Notes under the pieces: generated by a model | Database searches by the model: none | Told to the model about the DNA's origin: nothing | The model's input: the letters and a program-made list of their open reading frames with translations, nothing else | Made by a program: the position numbers and the translations under genes | NCBI GenBank assembly: GCA_034620365.1 | Contig: JAQGEQ010000380.1 | Span: 3,596,001 to 3,660,000, forward strand | Source of the DNA: Pegea sp. RAD2-039 | Taxonomy: Eukaryota; Chordata; Thaliacea; Salpida; Salpidae | Length of the DNA: 64,000 bases | Direction: 5' to 3' | Shown: positions 10,204-26,300 of the stretch, piece by piece | Position numbering within the stretch: the first letter of the stretch is position 1 | Layout of the letters: each line of letters opens with the position of its first letter

Positions 10204-11049
10204 TTATACTTTTCTTACTAATTTATTGCTTACCCTTTTATTCCTTTTGATAGACAAAGTTTTCTATTTCACTAATTCAAAGGAAAGTTAAAATTGTACA
10301 TAAGAATGTTTATGATTTTTAGCTAAACCAAAGATAACTTTTGTTCGTATTAAAGATTATCTAATAACAGAGCTAATATTAATAAACTTGTTTAAGTAGC
10401 TCTTGTAAAATCTTAAGTGCTCTTTAATTAACTTTTTAATCACAAATATATCATGTAAACTTATATTTTATTCTTAGATTTCAATTGATAATACAAAGTC
10501 TTTTTTCATTTTTAAAAGATGATATTTATATTTCTCTTTGTTTATTTTATTACAGTTTATTTTTTTGAACTAACTGTGATGTGTTTGATTGTTGCAGTCT
10601 CTTGTATGAAGTAATTACTTAAAAAAAGTTTAAAGGAAGGACATATGTTTGATTGAAAAGTGGTGAGATTTCTTTTATCATTTTGAAATAGTTTAAAAGC
10701 AAACTGTTTTTTTCATAATTGCATCTGTTGCTTTTATATTTTCTGTTTTGATTCAGATAATAATAAAATTAAGTTAATCAACAACATAAAGATTAAAAGT
10801 TAGTTCATTCTGTAAGCCATCACTTAGTTGGGCATCAAGGTCCATATTGTAACCGACTGTTCCATTATAATCAAACTTTTTTATATACATCAGTTATATA
10901 TATAAAGTTATAGTTTTTTTCATACCTTTCCGTTTCTTTTTGTAAATTTTCTATTTTCATAATTTTTTATGATTGATAAAATTTATTTTTATTTCTGTAT
11001 TTGTTAAAGTTTATGTTGTAAGAACTAACTTTATTCTTTCTTTACTTAG
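10204..11049. other. intergenic/3' UTR, ending in a splice acceptor at the ZFAND1 ATG
   Basis: AT-rich, no ORF of note. The last bases (CTTTCTTTACTTAG, ending 11049) form a good splice acceptor that abuts the ZFAND1 start codon with no 5' UTR. The true 5' UTR must therefore be joined by cis- or trans-splicing, or this match is chance. Confidence 0.45.
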
Positions 11050-11781
11050 ATGGCAGAACTAGATATAGGCAAGCATTGTTCAGTTATTACGTGTTGTCAA
11101 CTTGATTTTTTGCCTTTTTTCTGTGATCATTGTAGACGAGTGTTTTGTAAAGTTCACAAAGAAATTTCAAGCCATCAGTGTGTCTTGGAAAATTCAGTCA
11201 TTGAAAGAAAAGTTTCTGAAAAAGTTATTTATAAATGTTTCTTTGAAAACTGCAAGAGTACAGCTCTTATTTCGATCAGATGTTCTATTTGTTTCAAACA
11301 GTTTTGCCTTACGCACAGATCTGCTGAAAGCCATAATTGCAGTAAGCTGCAAAAGCCAACCAAAGAATCTTTTCCTTCAACCAAGCCAACATTTTTTGTT
11401 CCTAAAAAAATCAAATTCAAGAATAAGAGATCAGAAAAGCTAGCAGCAAAGGTTGCGTTGATGAAACTGAAAATGTGTGCGAATGGAAAATCAAATATTT
11501 CCTCAGATGATCGGACCTATTTTCTTATCTACCATTTAGATAAAGATCTCAAATTTTCTGTTTTTGTTTCTAAATATTGGAGTGTAGGAAAATGCTTGGA
11601 TGAAATATCTTCTGAAGCAAAAATTCCTAACAATAATAATATTCCTGGGAAGATTCCAATTTGTTTGCTTTCTGTAACTACTGGAGAAGTACTTGAAAAT
11701 AACAAAATAATTGACGATTTACTTAATGAAGAAGTTATATATAATGGTTCAACTATTATGTTGGCTAATAAACAACAATGA
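11050..11781 (+). CDS. ZFAND1: AN1-type zinc finger protein 1 (ZFAND1-like), intronless
   Basis: Predicted 243-aa protein. Mammalian ZFAND1 recruits p97/VCP and the 26S proteasome to arsenite-induced stress granules. Two AN1 zinc fingers are visible: residues about 9-44 (CxxxxC...FFCDHCRRVFCKVH...SHQC) and about 63-97 (CFFENC...RCSICFKQFCLTHR...SHNC), both with the spaced Cys/His pattern intact. A basic linker (about 105-150, rich in Lys) leads to a C-terminal ubiquitin-like region (about 155-238) of the kind that binds p97 in ZFAND1. Length fits the family (about 270 aa in human). The start ATG directly follows an acceptor-like TTTACTTAG. Poly(A)-type AATAAA lies near 11922. Confidence 0.9.
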   Translation: MAELDIGKHCSVITCCQLDFLPFFCDHCRRVFCKVHKEISSHQCVLENSVIERKVSEKVIYKCFFENCKSTALISIRCSICFKQFCLTHRSAESHNCSKLQKPTKESFPSTKPTFFVPKKIKFKNKRSEKLAAKVALMKLKMCANGKSNISSDDRTYFLIYHLDKDLKFSVFVSKYWSVGKCLDEISSEAKIPNNNNIPGKIPICLLSVTTGEVLENNKIIDDLLNEEVIYNGSTIMLANKQQ

Positions 11782-12640
11782 CTTTCCCTATAGAAATACT
11801 TTTGTCTTAAGTCTTAGCTATAAAATCATTTTTTAATAGTATTTGCATTCACCTCGTAGATTACAAATACACTTGTTAATTCATATTTGATAATTTCATT
11901 TTTTATTTAACGTTATTATTATTTAATAAATTCTACAGCTCTTATAACCAACACAGAATAATATGACCTAATTAATTAAGAATCCATGAAAAGTTACAAT
12001 TACCATTCTTCAACATGAGTAGTGAGGAGAAAATAGAAATATTACAAAGGCAAATTTATACAAGTTGTAATAAAGTTAGGAATACAATGAGATAGTAATG
12101 ATACAAAATAATAACATTTTATGTCATTTGTCAAGAAATTTGCTGCGATAATGGAGTCAAAAAGGAAAGATTCAATATCGTGGTTACCCTATTGAAAAAA
12201 ATGAATTCACTGGGTGTCACTTGAAAATTAATTTAGTAATTTTGAAAGACAAGCCTCTGATAACCTACATTTAGAATGCGATCATCAAAGAACTTATATA
12301 AATTATCCATACTCTGTTAGACATTTGTTTTTATATCTAATAGTTAATATTTTATTCTAATATTTGCTAGATAGACTTATATAGTATCAATATGTTAACT
12401 ACAATGATTAAAATTAAGAACAATCAAATGAAATATACCTTTAGGTGTTTAAAGAAGTGTAAAAGCAAAGGAAATAAAAAAATATAAATCTTAAGAACTG
12501 AAAATTTAAATCGATAAGATATCGGGTCTTCTTAGTAAACACGCAAAATATAATTTAAGTCTTTCTTATACAAATTAAACTACATTGAATAACTTCTTAA
12601 TTACTTTTTTCTTAATCGAAACTCATATCGTGCTGCCATT
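11782..12640. other. intergenic region
   Basis: AT-rich. No gene recognised. It grades into the LINE remnant that follows. Confidence 0.4.
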
Positions 12641-13190
12641 TACATAGCTCGATGATAAATCTCCTGCCTCCAACAGTGACTATGGTTCTCAGCAAATTTA
12701 CATTAGTTATACAGACATTTACAAGACCTTTGATTCAGTTTCTCATCCCATTTTAGTAAAAACTCTCATACAATTTATTATTAATTTACCCTTGTCTTTT
12801 GGATTTAACAATTTCTTAAAGATATACAACAAGTCATCATGAACAACTTTGTTTGAAGCTTTTTGAGGGCTTATGTGCCGTTCCCTCAAGCAGTATTATG
12901 GGGCTTAATACATAAACCCTCAAACTTTAAGCTAACATTATCTGATTTCGACTTAGATAATAATAACGTTTATAAATGTCCGGTCATTAATACTTGAGCG
13001 TCTTCATCTCTCATGATATGAAATGGACTCACCATGTAAATTACTTATTCAGAATTAGTTCACTACCTCATAGCAAATACTCTTACTCTTACAAAGACAA
13101 AACTTACTTGGATACTGTTAAAACTTTACGCGGCATAAATCCGTTTAAAGTTGAAGTTCAACTCTTCTATATGCAGTCTTCACTTTAATA
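12641..13190 (+). mobile_element. decayed LINE reverse-transcriptase remnant
   Basis: Plus-strand frames contain pieces in reverse-transcriptase order: SYTDIYKTFDSVSHPILVKT (the YTDFSKAFDSVNH block), then a degraded PQGSVLGP-like PFPQAVLWGL, then YLSVFISHDMKWTHHVNYL (the LGV.IS.D..W..H block). Stops and frame changes interrupt it. The family is probably CR1/Jockey-like, but the sequence is more degraded than and distinct from the LINE at 52.5-54.4 kb. Confidence 0.65.
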
Positions 13191-16100
13191 AAGATACTAT
13201 AAGGTTTTAATAAGTTTACGATCATATACTAGAAAAGCTTTTAATAATAACATCTTGTTTCTAACCTTATTCTTTTATTTGAAATTACTAACGGCTTCTG
13301 TCATCTTAATTTCGATAAATTCTTTAAAAAATGTAATCTTTTATACGTCTTCAAAGGTTCATTGTTTGAAATATACTGAATTAATAACTTCCAATAGACA
13401 AGTAGATTTTTCAATAGGGTAACTACAGTTTGAAATCTTCTTTCTGTCTAAAATTATGTCACTTCTTTTAAAATTATAAGAAAGGATTATGATTTGAGTA
13501 ATTTTTTGACAAATGATATAAAATTCAGCTATTTTCTCTACTTGATTTATATTCATAACTATACTATACCTTGCATAAATTTGCCTTTGCAGTGTTCCTA
13601 TTTTTATTTACACTACTTATATTGAACTGTGGTACTTCTGACTGTTCAATTTTTTTTCTTTATAATTATATCACTTTGTATTCGCCATAAAAGCTAAATA
13701 ATTATATGTATCTGCACGCTGTGGTATGTTTGAAATGTATATGCATGTACAGACGGTTCAGTCATAAGCTTGTTGTATTTACCACGTATCGATAGTATAC
13801 TTATCGCTGTTGTTAACCGCCTTATTAAGAAATTGAGAGCTTGACATGGTTAAAATGAGAGACTTTAAATGCATATGAAGTTGTGTAAACCTCGACCAAA
13901 TAAAAATCAAATGCAAGACAAATATCAACAAGACAAGTGTTTCATGGATCAAGATTTATGAGACTATAAGTAACTAAACATATTTATGGAAGGTGACGCT
14001 AAGTCCAGCCAAAGCTGAAACTAATTAAGGCTAAAGGAAGAATTAAGAAGTTGATTTAAAGCTGTCAGGCTTAAAAGAAATCGTTATTCATTTAGACTTT
14101 CATATTTCAAAACCGTTAAAGAAAGTGATGAGAAGTTAACCTAAAACATTTCTTTTAACAGCTCTATTTTAATTCTTAACTCTATCTTTAATTTTAAACA
14201 ATTTTGAACTCTGAGTTTGACGATCTAATAGATTTAGTCAAAAACTATTATTGGCTGCGAAAAAGCTCTATCTGTTTTTTTTATTTATTTTGTAGTATAA
14301 TATTCGTTAAAGTTTTTTGCATAATGATTCTTCTTATTTTTCAATTTAATTTTAGCTGACAGATAATTTATCTAGTACCGTGAAAATATATAAATAATTA
14401 AAATTCGGCAGTCTTTATCTAATCTAAATATTATTTATTTATGCATTGGTTTAGTTTATGCACTGCTTTTTCATATTTTTATTTGCTTACATTTCGAAAC
14501 AATTTTTTGACTTTTTTAGTTTTTATCTTTTGGAAACTACTTAAAAAGTAGAATCTGTAATAGATTCTCATATTTTTGGTTGATTTTCATAGTTTTGGAT
14601 GAAAGTCAAGTTATAGCTTAGAAAATGTGTTATTTGAGATATTTCAGATAAGTGCGAAATGTAAATTAAAAGTTCTAGTTGAAAATCTTCAATTTTTTAA
14701 TCACAAAACTTATATTTGTACTCAACCATTTTTTTAGCTATACGCCTTAAAAGCTTAGTCGTTTTCTACTAAATGCCCGCTACACAAAATGAACTTATAA
14801 TTTTAATTTAAACTTTTGATTACCGTTAATAATATTTATTTATTAGTGTTTGAATCTTCTTATATTTTGTTGTGGGTGAAATAACTAACTAGAAGCTCTC
14901 ATTATTTTCACCTTTGATTTTGTGATTTGATTTTTAATATAATTTTCTTACATTCGCTCAGCTACGTTGCTGTCTGTTTAGAATTTAATATGCTTCTTTT
15001 ATACTTGCTTTTATGGTTTACATGATTAATATATGTTATATCTCTAGGCTGCCTTTTTTCAACGGTTTGATTTTAAGATGGCTTCTACTTTAAATAGTCA
15101 AAATATTGAATATTCCGTTTTCAGCTTCAAATGTAAAATATTTTAAGAGAATATTATGTATAAGAAAAAAGTTATTTTGTATCAATTTATGTGATTATGT
15201 ATCTATCAATTAACATCTATTAATTTACTAATTCAGAGTTTTTTTTTATATTTGTAGGTACATTTTTATATTGTTGGCTTTAGACTTATTAATTATTGTT
15301 TATTAAAGTTAGTTCAGCTGACATAATTTTAATATTCTTAATTACTTTTACTAATAAAATATATTATTGTTAAGTTAGTAACTAATAAAAGTATAAAAAA
15401 AGGTTTACATTGAAATATCTATATATATAAAAATATTTTTAAGTTTTTAAAACGTTTGTTTCTTCTCTTATTCTTTGTTTATTTTTTATTGTATGATTTT
15501 ATTCCTAAAAATGTTCTGTAACAATGAAATATAATACTGTTGTTTTTTGTATAGTTGTTGTTACATATGTAATAAATAATTTTTTTTAATTATTATAATA
15601 ATTTTTTTTAATTATTATAATAATTTTTCTATATCCAAATTTATAGTATTAATTAGTTTATTTCTAATAATGAATAAACATTTGTTTTTCTTATTATAAT
15701 CTCTCTATTGGTCATTGATGTATTACTAATAGCTAAAAGTTTATTCATAATGTTAACATAATTCTAATTGACTTATATATTTTGTTATATCTAAACTTGA
15801 AGAAGCATATTTGTTTTATTTATTGTTAATTTGTCTTTGCTTTGAAAATGAGCCTATCTATTTAATTTTTTCTTATCAATAGTTATAGAATTCATTTTAT
15901 ATGTCTAATAAAAAGCAATGTATGTATAAAAAGCAAAATTTTAGTATAATTTTTAGAATATGTATATAAAATGTACAATTTGTAAAATATAAATAATTCA
16001 TGTTTATTTTTATGATGTATTCTTTCATTCTTGTATAAAGTTTAAAATATCTTCTAAAATCATAAAATTTCTTTTGTTTTATAAAGTCTATTAGGTTTTA

Positions 16101-16913
16101 AAGTGGTTAGCTTTTGTGAGATAGGTAGCTAAATAAATCCCTAATAAATTTTCTTATTATTGTATATACTTGTTATATAAAATATTTTATAAATACAATC
16201 TATTTGAAAGTATACAAATTTAGAAAACTCCAAAATCAATCTTGTATCAATTATTTTTAATTTTTATAAAATATTCATTTATTTGTTTTGTTTAATAAGA
16301 TAGTTTTTAGATAGTTTTCAGAATAATTCAGATAATTTTTGATAAAATAAACATGTTTTAAAGCTAATTTTGGTTTTAATTTTGTAAGATTTTTAAGAAC
16401 TTCTTTGGTAAGATTTCAAGTTTTAACTTGAAGGACATTATTTAAAAGTTATATATTTCTTAGTTTGGCAGGTGATGTTATAATGACTGTAAAAAGGTGA
16501 TAATAGTTCAAAGTTTAATTCTTATGTAATTGATGAACTTATTCAACAAACTTTTCTTTATATTTTTTATTATTTATTTTAATAATGATTTTAGTGATTG
16601 ATGATGCTAAAAACGTATAAACTTGTTATATATTACTCAGCCAACTGTATATTAATAATTATAATTAGTTAGTTTTATTTTATTTATAACATATATTTAT
16701 AATTTATTAGTTTTTCAAGTTAACTTTTTATTGAATGTTTATTTATTTATGAAATATTTTCAATATTATTCATAACACTGAAATTACTTTATTTCATAAT
16801 AAATAAAATTGATGATAAATAAAATTTAAGTTTATGAAAAAATGATCTAACCATTCTTCTTTTTCTTATTTAGTTCAAGTTTTTAAGTAATTGAGTGCTC
16901 TTAGCTATTCTAA
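13191..16913. other. long AT-rich intergenic region upstream of CK2 alpha
   Basis: No gene seen on either strand. It is dominated by low-complexity A/T. A short tandem duplication of a unit near AATTTTTTTTAATTATTATA occurs at 15577-15626. A splice-acceptor-like TTTTTCTTATTTAG ends at 16873, 40 nt before the CK2 ATG. Confidence 0.5.
15577..15626 (+). repeat. two-copy A/T tandem repeat
   Basis: Two near-identical units of about 25 nt made of a T run followed by AATTATTATAATAA. It looks like replication slippage and I see no further meaning. Confidence 0.7.
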
Positions 16914-19688
<2,775 letters not shown>

Positions 19689-22600
19689 AGTGAGTCTATT
19701 TTGTTGTTCTATCTTCTGTAAGGCTTTCCTTGTTTGCTTCTTTTGTGTTTTTAAATATTTTTCTGCTAAAAGTTTGCTGCTTGAAATAATTTTGAGATTT
19801 TTCAAATCCTGTTAGAGAAATTAATTTGTAAAATAATTTGAAGAAGTTTCTCAACTTTTCAAAACTCTTCATCAAATCTCTAAATACTCCCTGGTTGTTA
19901 AAACACTCCAACTGTTTGCCTTTACTCGATAAAATAGTAGCTACATACTCACGCAATTTGTGTCAAATGTCTTTTTAGTGTTCTTCGAATAACTGCTGAT
20001 GTCATTTGGAGCTGGAATTTCTACCAACATCCACTTTTTAGTGTAAACCTGCTAAATATTCCTCACAATTTTTCTCAATTCACAATTTAATCAGAGATTT
20101 CATCGGTGGTCTTGTGAAGTTACTAAATAAAATAAATGTGTATTTACAGAAGTGTTGGAACTACAGTTCAAGTCTGACTTCCATATTTTGTACTAATTTA
20201 ACCTTTTATTTTTCTGCTCATACTAACTTCAACACTACTTCATCTAAGTCGAAGCATTTTGATATTTTCCGTTAGGTGATCTAATTTAGTTTTCAGTTCA
20301 AATCTTTCAATCCTCCAACCCAACTAGATCTAAAATGAAGTTTTGTTGCAATCAGCGTATTTGACACAATAAATAACATCAGTAAAAATTCGACTCAATA
20401 TTTAGATTGGTACATTGACTAATTAGAAAATTATCTTTTTATTTCTTTATTTGTGTTCTATCAACTAGTTTAATAGATGAGATGACATCTAATCCTTTAT
20501 TTATATTTTTATTCAGAATCAACTGACGCTATGAAGTGGCAGAGAAGATATTTTTGTCACTCAAAGTTTATAGCCATTTGATAGACTAGAAATTGATATT
20601 TGAGTACACAACTCTCTAATTTTGTTAAGAAAAAGTTATAAACATTTATTATGATTATGGAGGTTTAACCTTCATTTATTTTTTTGTATGATTAGTTTCT
20701 TCTATGATTATGAGTTCTGAAAAATAGTAGTTACATTTAGTGACATAAATGAATATGTAGAATAATGTCTGCTTACTTTTTTATCAAGTACTATAGACTG
20801 ACAAATTTCTCATCAACACAATCTTTTAGGCTGGTTTCATCAACTAAATGCAATCGATTATATAGAAGCTGGTTTTCAGAGCAAGCTTTTATATTTGTCA
20901 ATTACTAGTAAATAAACATTAAATCTTTCAGCAATTGATGAAATAAGCTTGATTAGTTACAAGTACGAATTATATAAATCCTAGCAAACATTCTAAGAAA
21001 AACGTCAGTAAAAGGTCTGTGGTAAGGTTTTTGCATTATTTCTATGATGTAATATTTTAACGAAGGATAGAGAAAACCAACTAATTTCTAAGAAACTTTT
21101 CTGGAGCAGCACACCCATCATGACTTGAATAAGTTATTATTGATAAGTTTTTTAGAAACCAAAGCTCTTTTCAGTCCCCATAGTGGTCCAATTTTTACAG
21201 TTTAAAAAAGTCCTAAAAGTACAATTTCCTAACTGACAGTCAAACACTTTCACAAGTATTAATTTACAAGTTTAATTACTATATTACGAAAGAAACGATT
21301 ATATAGGGTTTAGCTTGTAAAAGCTGTTTGTCAGTTAATCGGTTACAATGTTGAATTCTTGTTGTTATCAATAAATGTTGGTTATTTTATATCAGTACAA
21401 TTTAATACAGAGTAAGATTATTGCAATTTCAAATGTATAACAGTATAATCGAAAAAGCTGTATAGATTATTTTATAAATATTCCAACTTAAAAGTAGTTG
21501 CTGCTATAATTCTGCCTTAAAATCAGTTTTAAAATACTTGTGTCTCTTTTGGTAATTCTTATAAAATCAATTTACCTCGGCTTTCTATAAAATCAAGCTT
21601 ATAGTCACTTTCAATGATTCATCTAGTTGAAATTATAAATGAAACAGAGCTGTAATAGTAGAAATTAGTTCACTGATTTAATATCTTTAAGACTTGTAAA
21701 GTGCATATACAGTGCATGTTCAGTTAGTAAGTATATGGGAAAAAGTTTGATTAAGAGAATAAAGCAGCTTAAAAAAATCCTCTAAGATTAATATTCTAAA
21801 AAGATTAACTTTGTAAAAAACTCACTAAAATAGGATCTTAATGTTCATTTAAGCGGTAAAATAATCAAGATAAATGTCAGAAGTATTCTACACTAACATG
21901 TATTTAACTATTCGATATATTCAATAAAAACACAGTTGAGAATTTAAAATTGTGTGAAGTTTTAAAGATATCTTATTGTGAGTTATTTTTATTGTGACCT
22001 TACCTGGTAAACAAACTTCAGTCACTTGCTCAAAAGTTCATACAAAGGCCCTATTTCATTTAACAAAATAAAAATAGAACACTAGGATAACTTCATTGAC
22101 CCACCAAGTCCATAGTAATACCGTAACTTATAGAATGTGTTTCTACGTAAGATAGATTTTGAGGAGCTAGTTTTTAATATAATGAAAGTATTTAATATTT
22201 AAAGTATCATGTAGAATTTTATCTATAAATTTAATACTTATATTTTAAGTTGTGATAATTTTTTGTCACCTTACGAAACACAATTTTTCTAAGGCGCTTC
22301 AACAAAGTTCATATTTGGTATGCGACCATTTTCATTCAAACGTACCTACGTCATTCTACTTTTTGAGAATTTACAATAATAACACAGTATATTAAATGTT
22401 GTTTCTGAGTTTTTTTGAGAGCTATTTAATTTGTTTTAGTTGTATAAATGCTTGATTGGTCTAGCTTTTCTAATTTTTTCTGCATAATCATTAATTACAC
22501 TTTGACATTAACATAGTTTCAGACAATTTGATATAGTTATTCTAGAATATACTAATCATGAATAAATTTAAGTTTTCTAGATTTATTTTGTTAATCTAAG

Positions 22601-23360
22601 GTTATCCAACAGCCAGTTTTGTTTCTTTATGAATATTTTATACTTCTATAAAGAAATGTTTTTTATTATAATAACTAAAACAGATTTGAGATAATTATGA
22701 TTGTAATTACTCTTGTTGTTTATAATTTAAAGTTATATAATTATTATGATGTAGGTGATTCTAACTTAGTTCTTTTTAAAAGCTAGATTTAATAATTTTT
22801 TGCAGCCAAATGTTATTAGATCAGAATTTTTAACTCATGCAATTGATTGAAATATTTCTCAAATAAAATTATGATATAATTAATAAATCTAGTCAACTTT
22901 GAAAAATTTGTTTTTATATCTATATACCAAAGTTGTGGAAGATATTTTTGTGAAAATCTTTTACTTGTGTTGATAATTTTTACGTTGAATTTAATAATGA
23001 AAAGTTATGTTATATTATAAATTATAACTTTAAAGTAATAAATTTTGCGTTTTTTAATATAGATAACATTATAATGTAACTAGTAACTTAATAATTATGT
23101 TTGAAGTTTTAAAAGATATAATTTATCAAATAGTTATAATAATTTTCTAATTTATCTTTAATGATAATTAAAAAGTATAAACATAAATAATTCAATACAA
23201 AATTAGACTAGTTTCATCGTTTTTTTAATAGTTATTTATTTTAAAGTAATTTTGAAATGGACTATGTTTTGTAAAACTTATTTTTCAATATTATAAATAT
23301 ACCATTGCTTCAACCATTTAGTGGTATGTTTTAGTTTTTTTTTTCTTTTTAAAATTAATT
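19689..23360. other. intergenic region between CK2 alpha and TRAPPC10
   Basis: Includes the CK2 3' UTR (an AATAAA near 20128). The rest is AT-rich with no supported exon on either strand. The short ORFs here look random. Confidence 0.5.
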
Positions 23361-26300
23361 ATGGAAAACAAAACTACTTTAACATGTAAGTGTACTAAGA
23401 CTTTTTAGAATATATACGTTTTTATAACATTTATAGATTACAAAAACTATTTATGTTTGAAATGCTTTTGTTTTAAGTGTTTAACCATTTTTTATCACTC
23501 TATTTAACTGTCAGAAAAACTTTTCAATATTTTTTCCAAGTTGTAATAGATATTCTTAATTTTTTTAAAGTTTCTTATGCTGGAGAAGAAGATGAAAGTT
23601 TTTATCTTACTTTATCTTCACGGTTAGCAGAAATGCTTTCTAATTCTGTTGTCGAATGGAAACATACATATGGGAGAAACACTCACAACCTTAAACTTAG
23701 ATCAAAGGTTCTGCCCTTAACTCAAGTTTTATTGGACAGAAAAGACCTTATAACTAAGCCATACTTTCATATATTTTGGGTAGATTGCACAGTAAGTGAG
23801 CAATTTTTACATTTTTACCACTTTTAAAATCTTATTTTCTATAAAGAAAAGATACATTAATTTTTCCAAAACGTATTCAATTACAGTTAGCGTAATTCTC
23901 ATAATTCAAAGCATAAAACAGGTTTTAAAATAAATTTAGGATTCAAACCATTATACACACTGTGTAAGAGGAAAAATTTCTTTGTGGTTGGACCAACTAG
24001 CTAAGTGTAAGAATATCAGTTGGATGCTAGTTGTATTGGTCAATGATGTCCTTACACGCATTACTAAAGCTAAACTGCCCTTGATGAAAGCTGCTATTGT
24101 TGATAAGATCAAAGTTGACTTCTGTCAAAAGCATCCTGAAAAGTAAGTGACTTTATTTTTGATATGACAACTTTTTTACATAATGAAAAACTTGCAATTG
24201 TAAGTAATTGTTTTTGTTGTAAACTGTAATCATTTAACATTTGATAATTTGGGAATTGAATTTAGAATTTATCTGCTTCATGAAGCCACTAAAGAATCAA
24301 CTAAATCAGCCGAATCTTGGCAAACATTAGTGACCAAAGTTGCTTTGGCTACAGTAAAAAGTATGGAAAGTCAGGTTTCAGTTTATGAAGAAAAAGTTCG
24401 AAGTGAAAGAGAACGTCGTAATGAAAAATCATGGGACTTTTGTTCCTATTTTATAATGCAGGTGAAGTTTGCAAATGTACTTGACAACCTTGCTGAAAAT
24501 GATCATTTCTCTTAATCTTTCGTTACAGGAAGAGCTAGCTTTTATGTATGAGATGCTCGGGATGTTTAGTTCTGCTTTAGTTCAGTATGATGAACTAGAT
24601 GCAATGTTTACTCAATATATTGTAAATGCAAAATCAGGAGGTTTGGGCTCCAATATTCTTTTATCAAATTGATACAAGTTTAATTGAAAGTAAAATAAAA
24701 CTGATTAAATATTTTTATCTTCAATTAGTCGCCGATGTTTGACATGTTGAATGATGAAAAGTTTTTTATTATAGAAATCGCTCATTGGCTGAGTCGATTC
24801 AGCGAACGTCCAATCACAAACTGGAACTCATTACTATTGTTGGAAGGCATAGATACTGAAGCAAGAAGTAAAATTATAAAAGGAATCGCCTCTTTGGTGG
24901 ATGTTAGGAATTATCTTTTTGGTCGTCTATGTCATTTGCTCTTTAAAATGAAGAGATTCAGTGATGTGACTGACAGGATGTATTACTTTCTTCATTCAAT
25001 ATCATCTGAAGTGAAAATCTTAGAGGTGATATTTGTGTCTAGATTATTTTCCAGTTAATTCTTTTATTGCACTAGTAGCATTAGAATCAGCAACTAAAAA
25101 AGTCTTCAGAAGTTTTATTGATAAAAGAAACAGAGCTTTGAACATGACTTTGAACATTAGATTGGTGTAGTGGAAGGCAGTGTAGACTGCTGGACTTTTA
25201 TGTGTGCATTAGAACTAAACATTGCACTGCGACAAAGTGAAGATTCGACTAATGGTCATGTGAATGGAGAATCCACTGAAAATTGTGAATCGAATTTAAA
25301 ATCATTTGAAGATAAAAACAAAAAAATGTTGCTTGAAAAAGCAGTATTGTGGAACATTGCTAGAGATAAAGTAATTACCATTTGTGATTATTTGTAAAGA
25401 TTGTAGAGAGATAATGAATTATTTAAAAAATTACTACAAAAGCATTCAACAAATCTTTTATTTTTGCCAAATTAGCTTTTTTCTTTGGGGAAATTATGTG
25501 GAATGTTACCAGGTCCTAAAACAACATCAGATCAACTACAGAAGGTAGTTGAGCTCCTATCAGGAATGGGATCTGACGAAGAACGTCATAAAGACATCAA
25601 ATCACCAAATACTGTCTGTCCATTTGTATTTGCTCATTACTTTGACAACTTTCAATTTTTTGACCAGATTTTACGGGAGGCCTTATCATCCAAAAGTAAT
25701 TTTAAACGTCACTACTTTGAGCTTGCTGAGTTGGCGATGGGAACTTTTAAACACATGGGCAGATACCGCGCGGCTCGTAACATCGGAGCCCAGTTGGCCG
25801 AATTTTACCAGTCAGTACTCTTTTGTGTTTAAACCGCTTTTTTTTTGCTTAATTTTATAAAATTTGATAATAAAGACTTGATGGAGAAGCTGGACAGGGC
25901 CAGGGTTATCTGTTTGATTGGGCCAAGATGTTTGCTAGAGATGGTTGGAGTCGGTTATGTTTTCATGCAAATGAAAAATTGGCTTTATGTTACAAACAAG
26001 CTGATGATGTAAAAAAGTAATTCGTAGTTTCTTTGTTTCAAATAATTTATAAAAGAAAATTGAAATCTTTAAAAGTTTAAAGAATTTCTTTATTTGAAAT
26101 CTTATTTTCTTGGATGTAGATACATGTGTCTTTGTCATCAGTTAATGTGTGAAGATTCAGTTGATCATAAGAAGAGATTGTATTATTGTGATGAGCTAGT
26201 GAATTTTGCTCGTAAAACAGAAGAGGAATTTGCACTTAACCTTTCACCAATGTTGACAATCATGTAAATAACAATTCCATCAAATACTTTCAACATTTTA

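Noticed and set aside
19696-19956. Minus-strand ORF after CK2 alpha
   Set aside because: No family resemblance; lies in the CK2 3' region with low-complexity composition.
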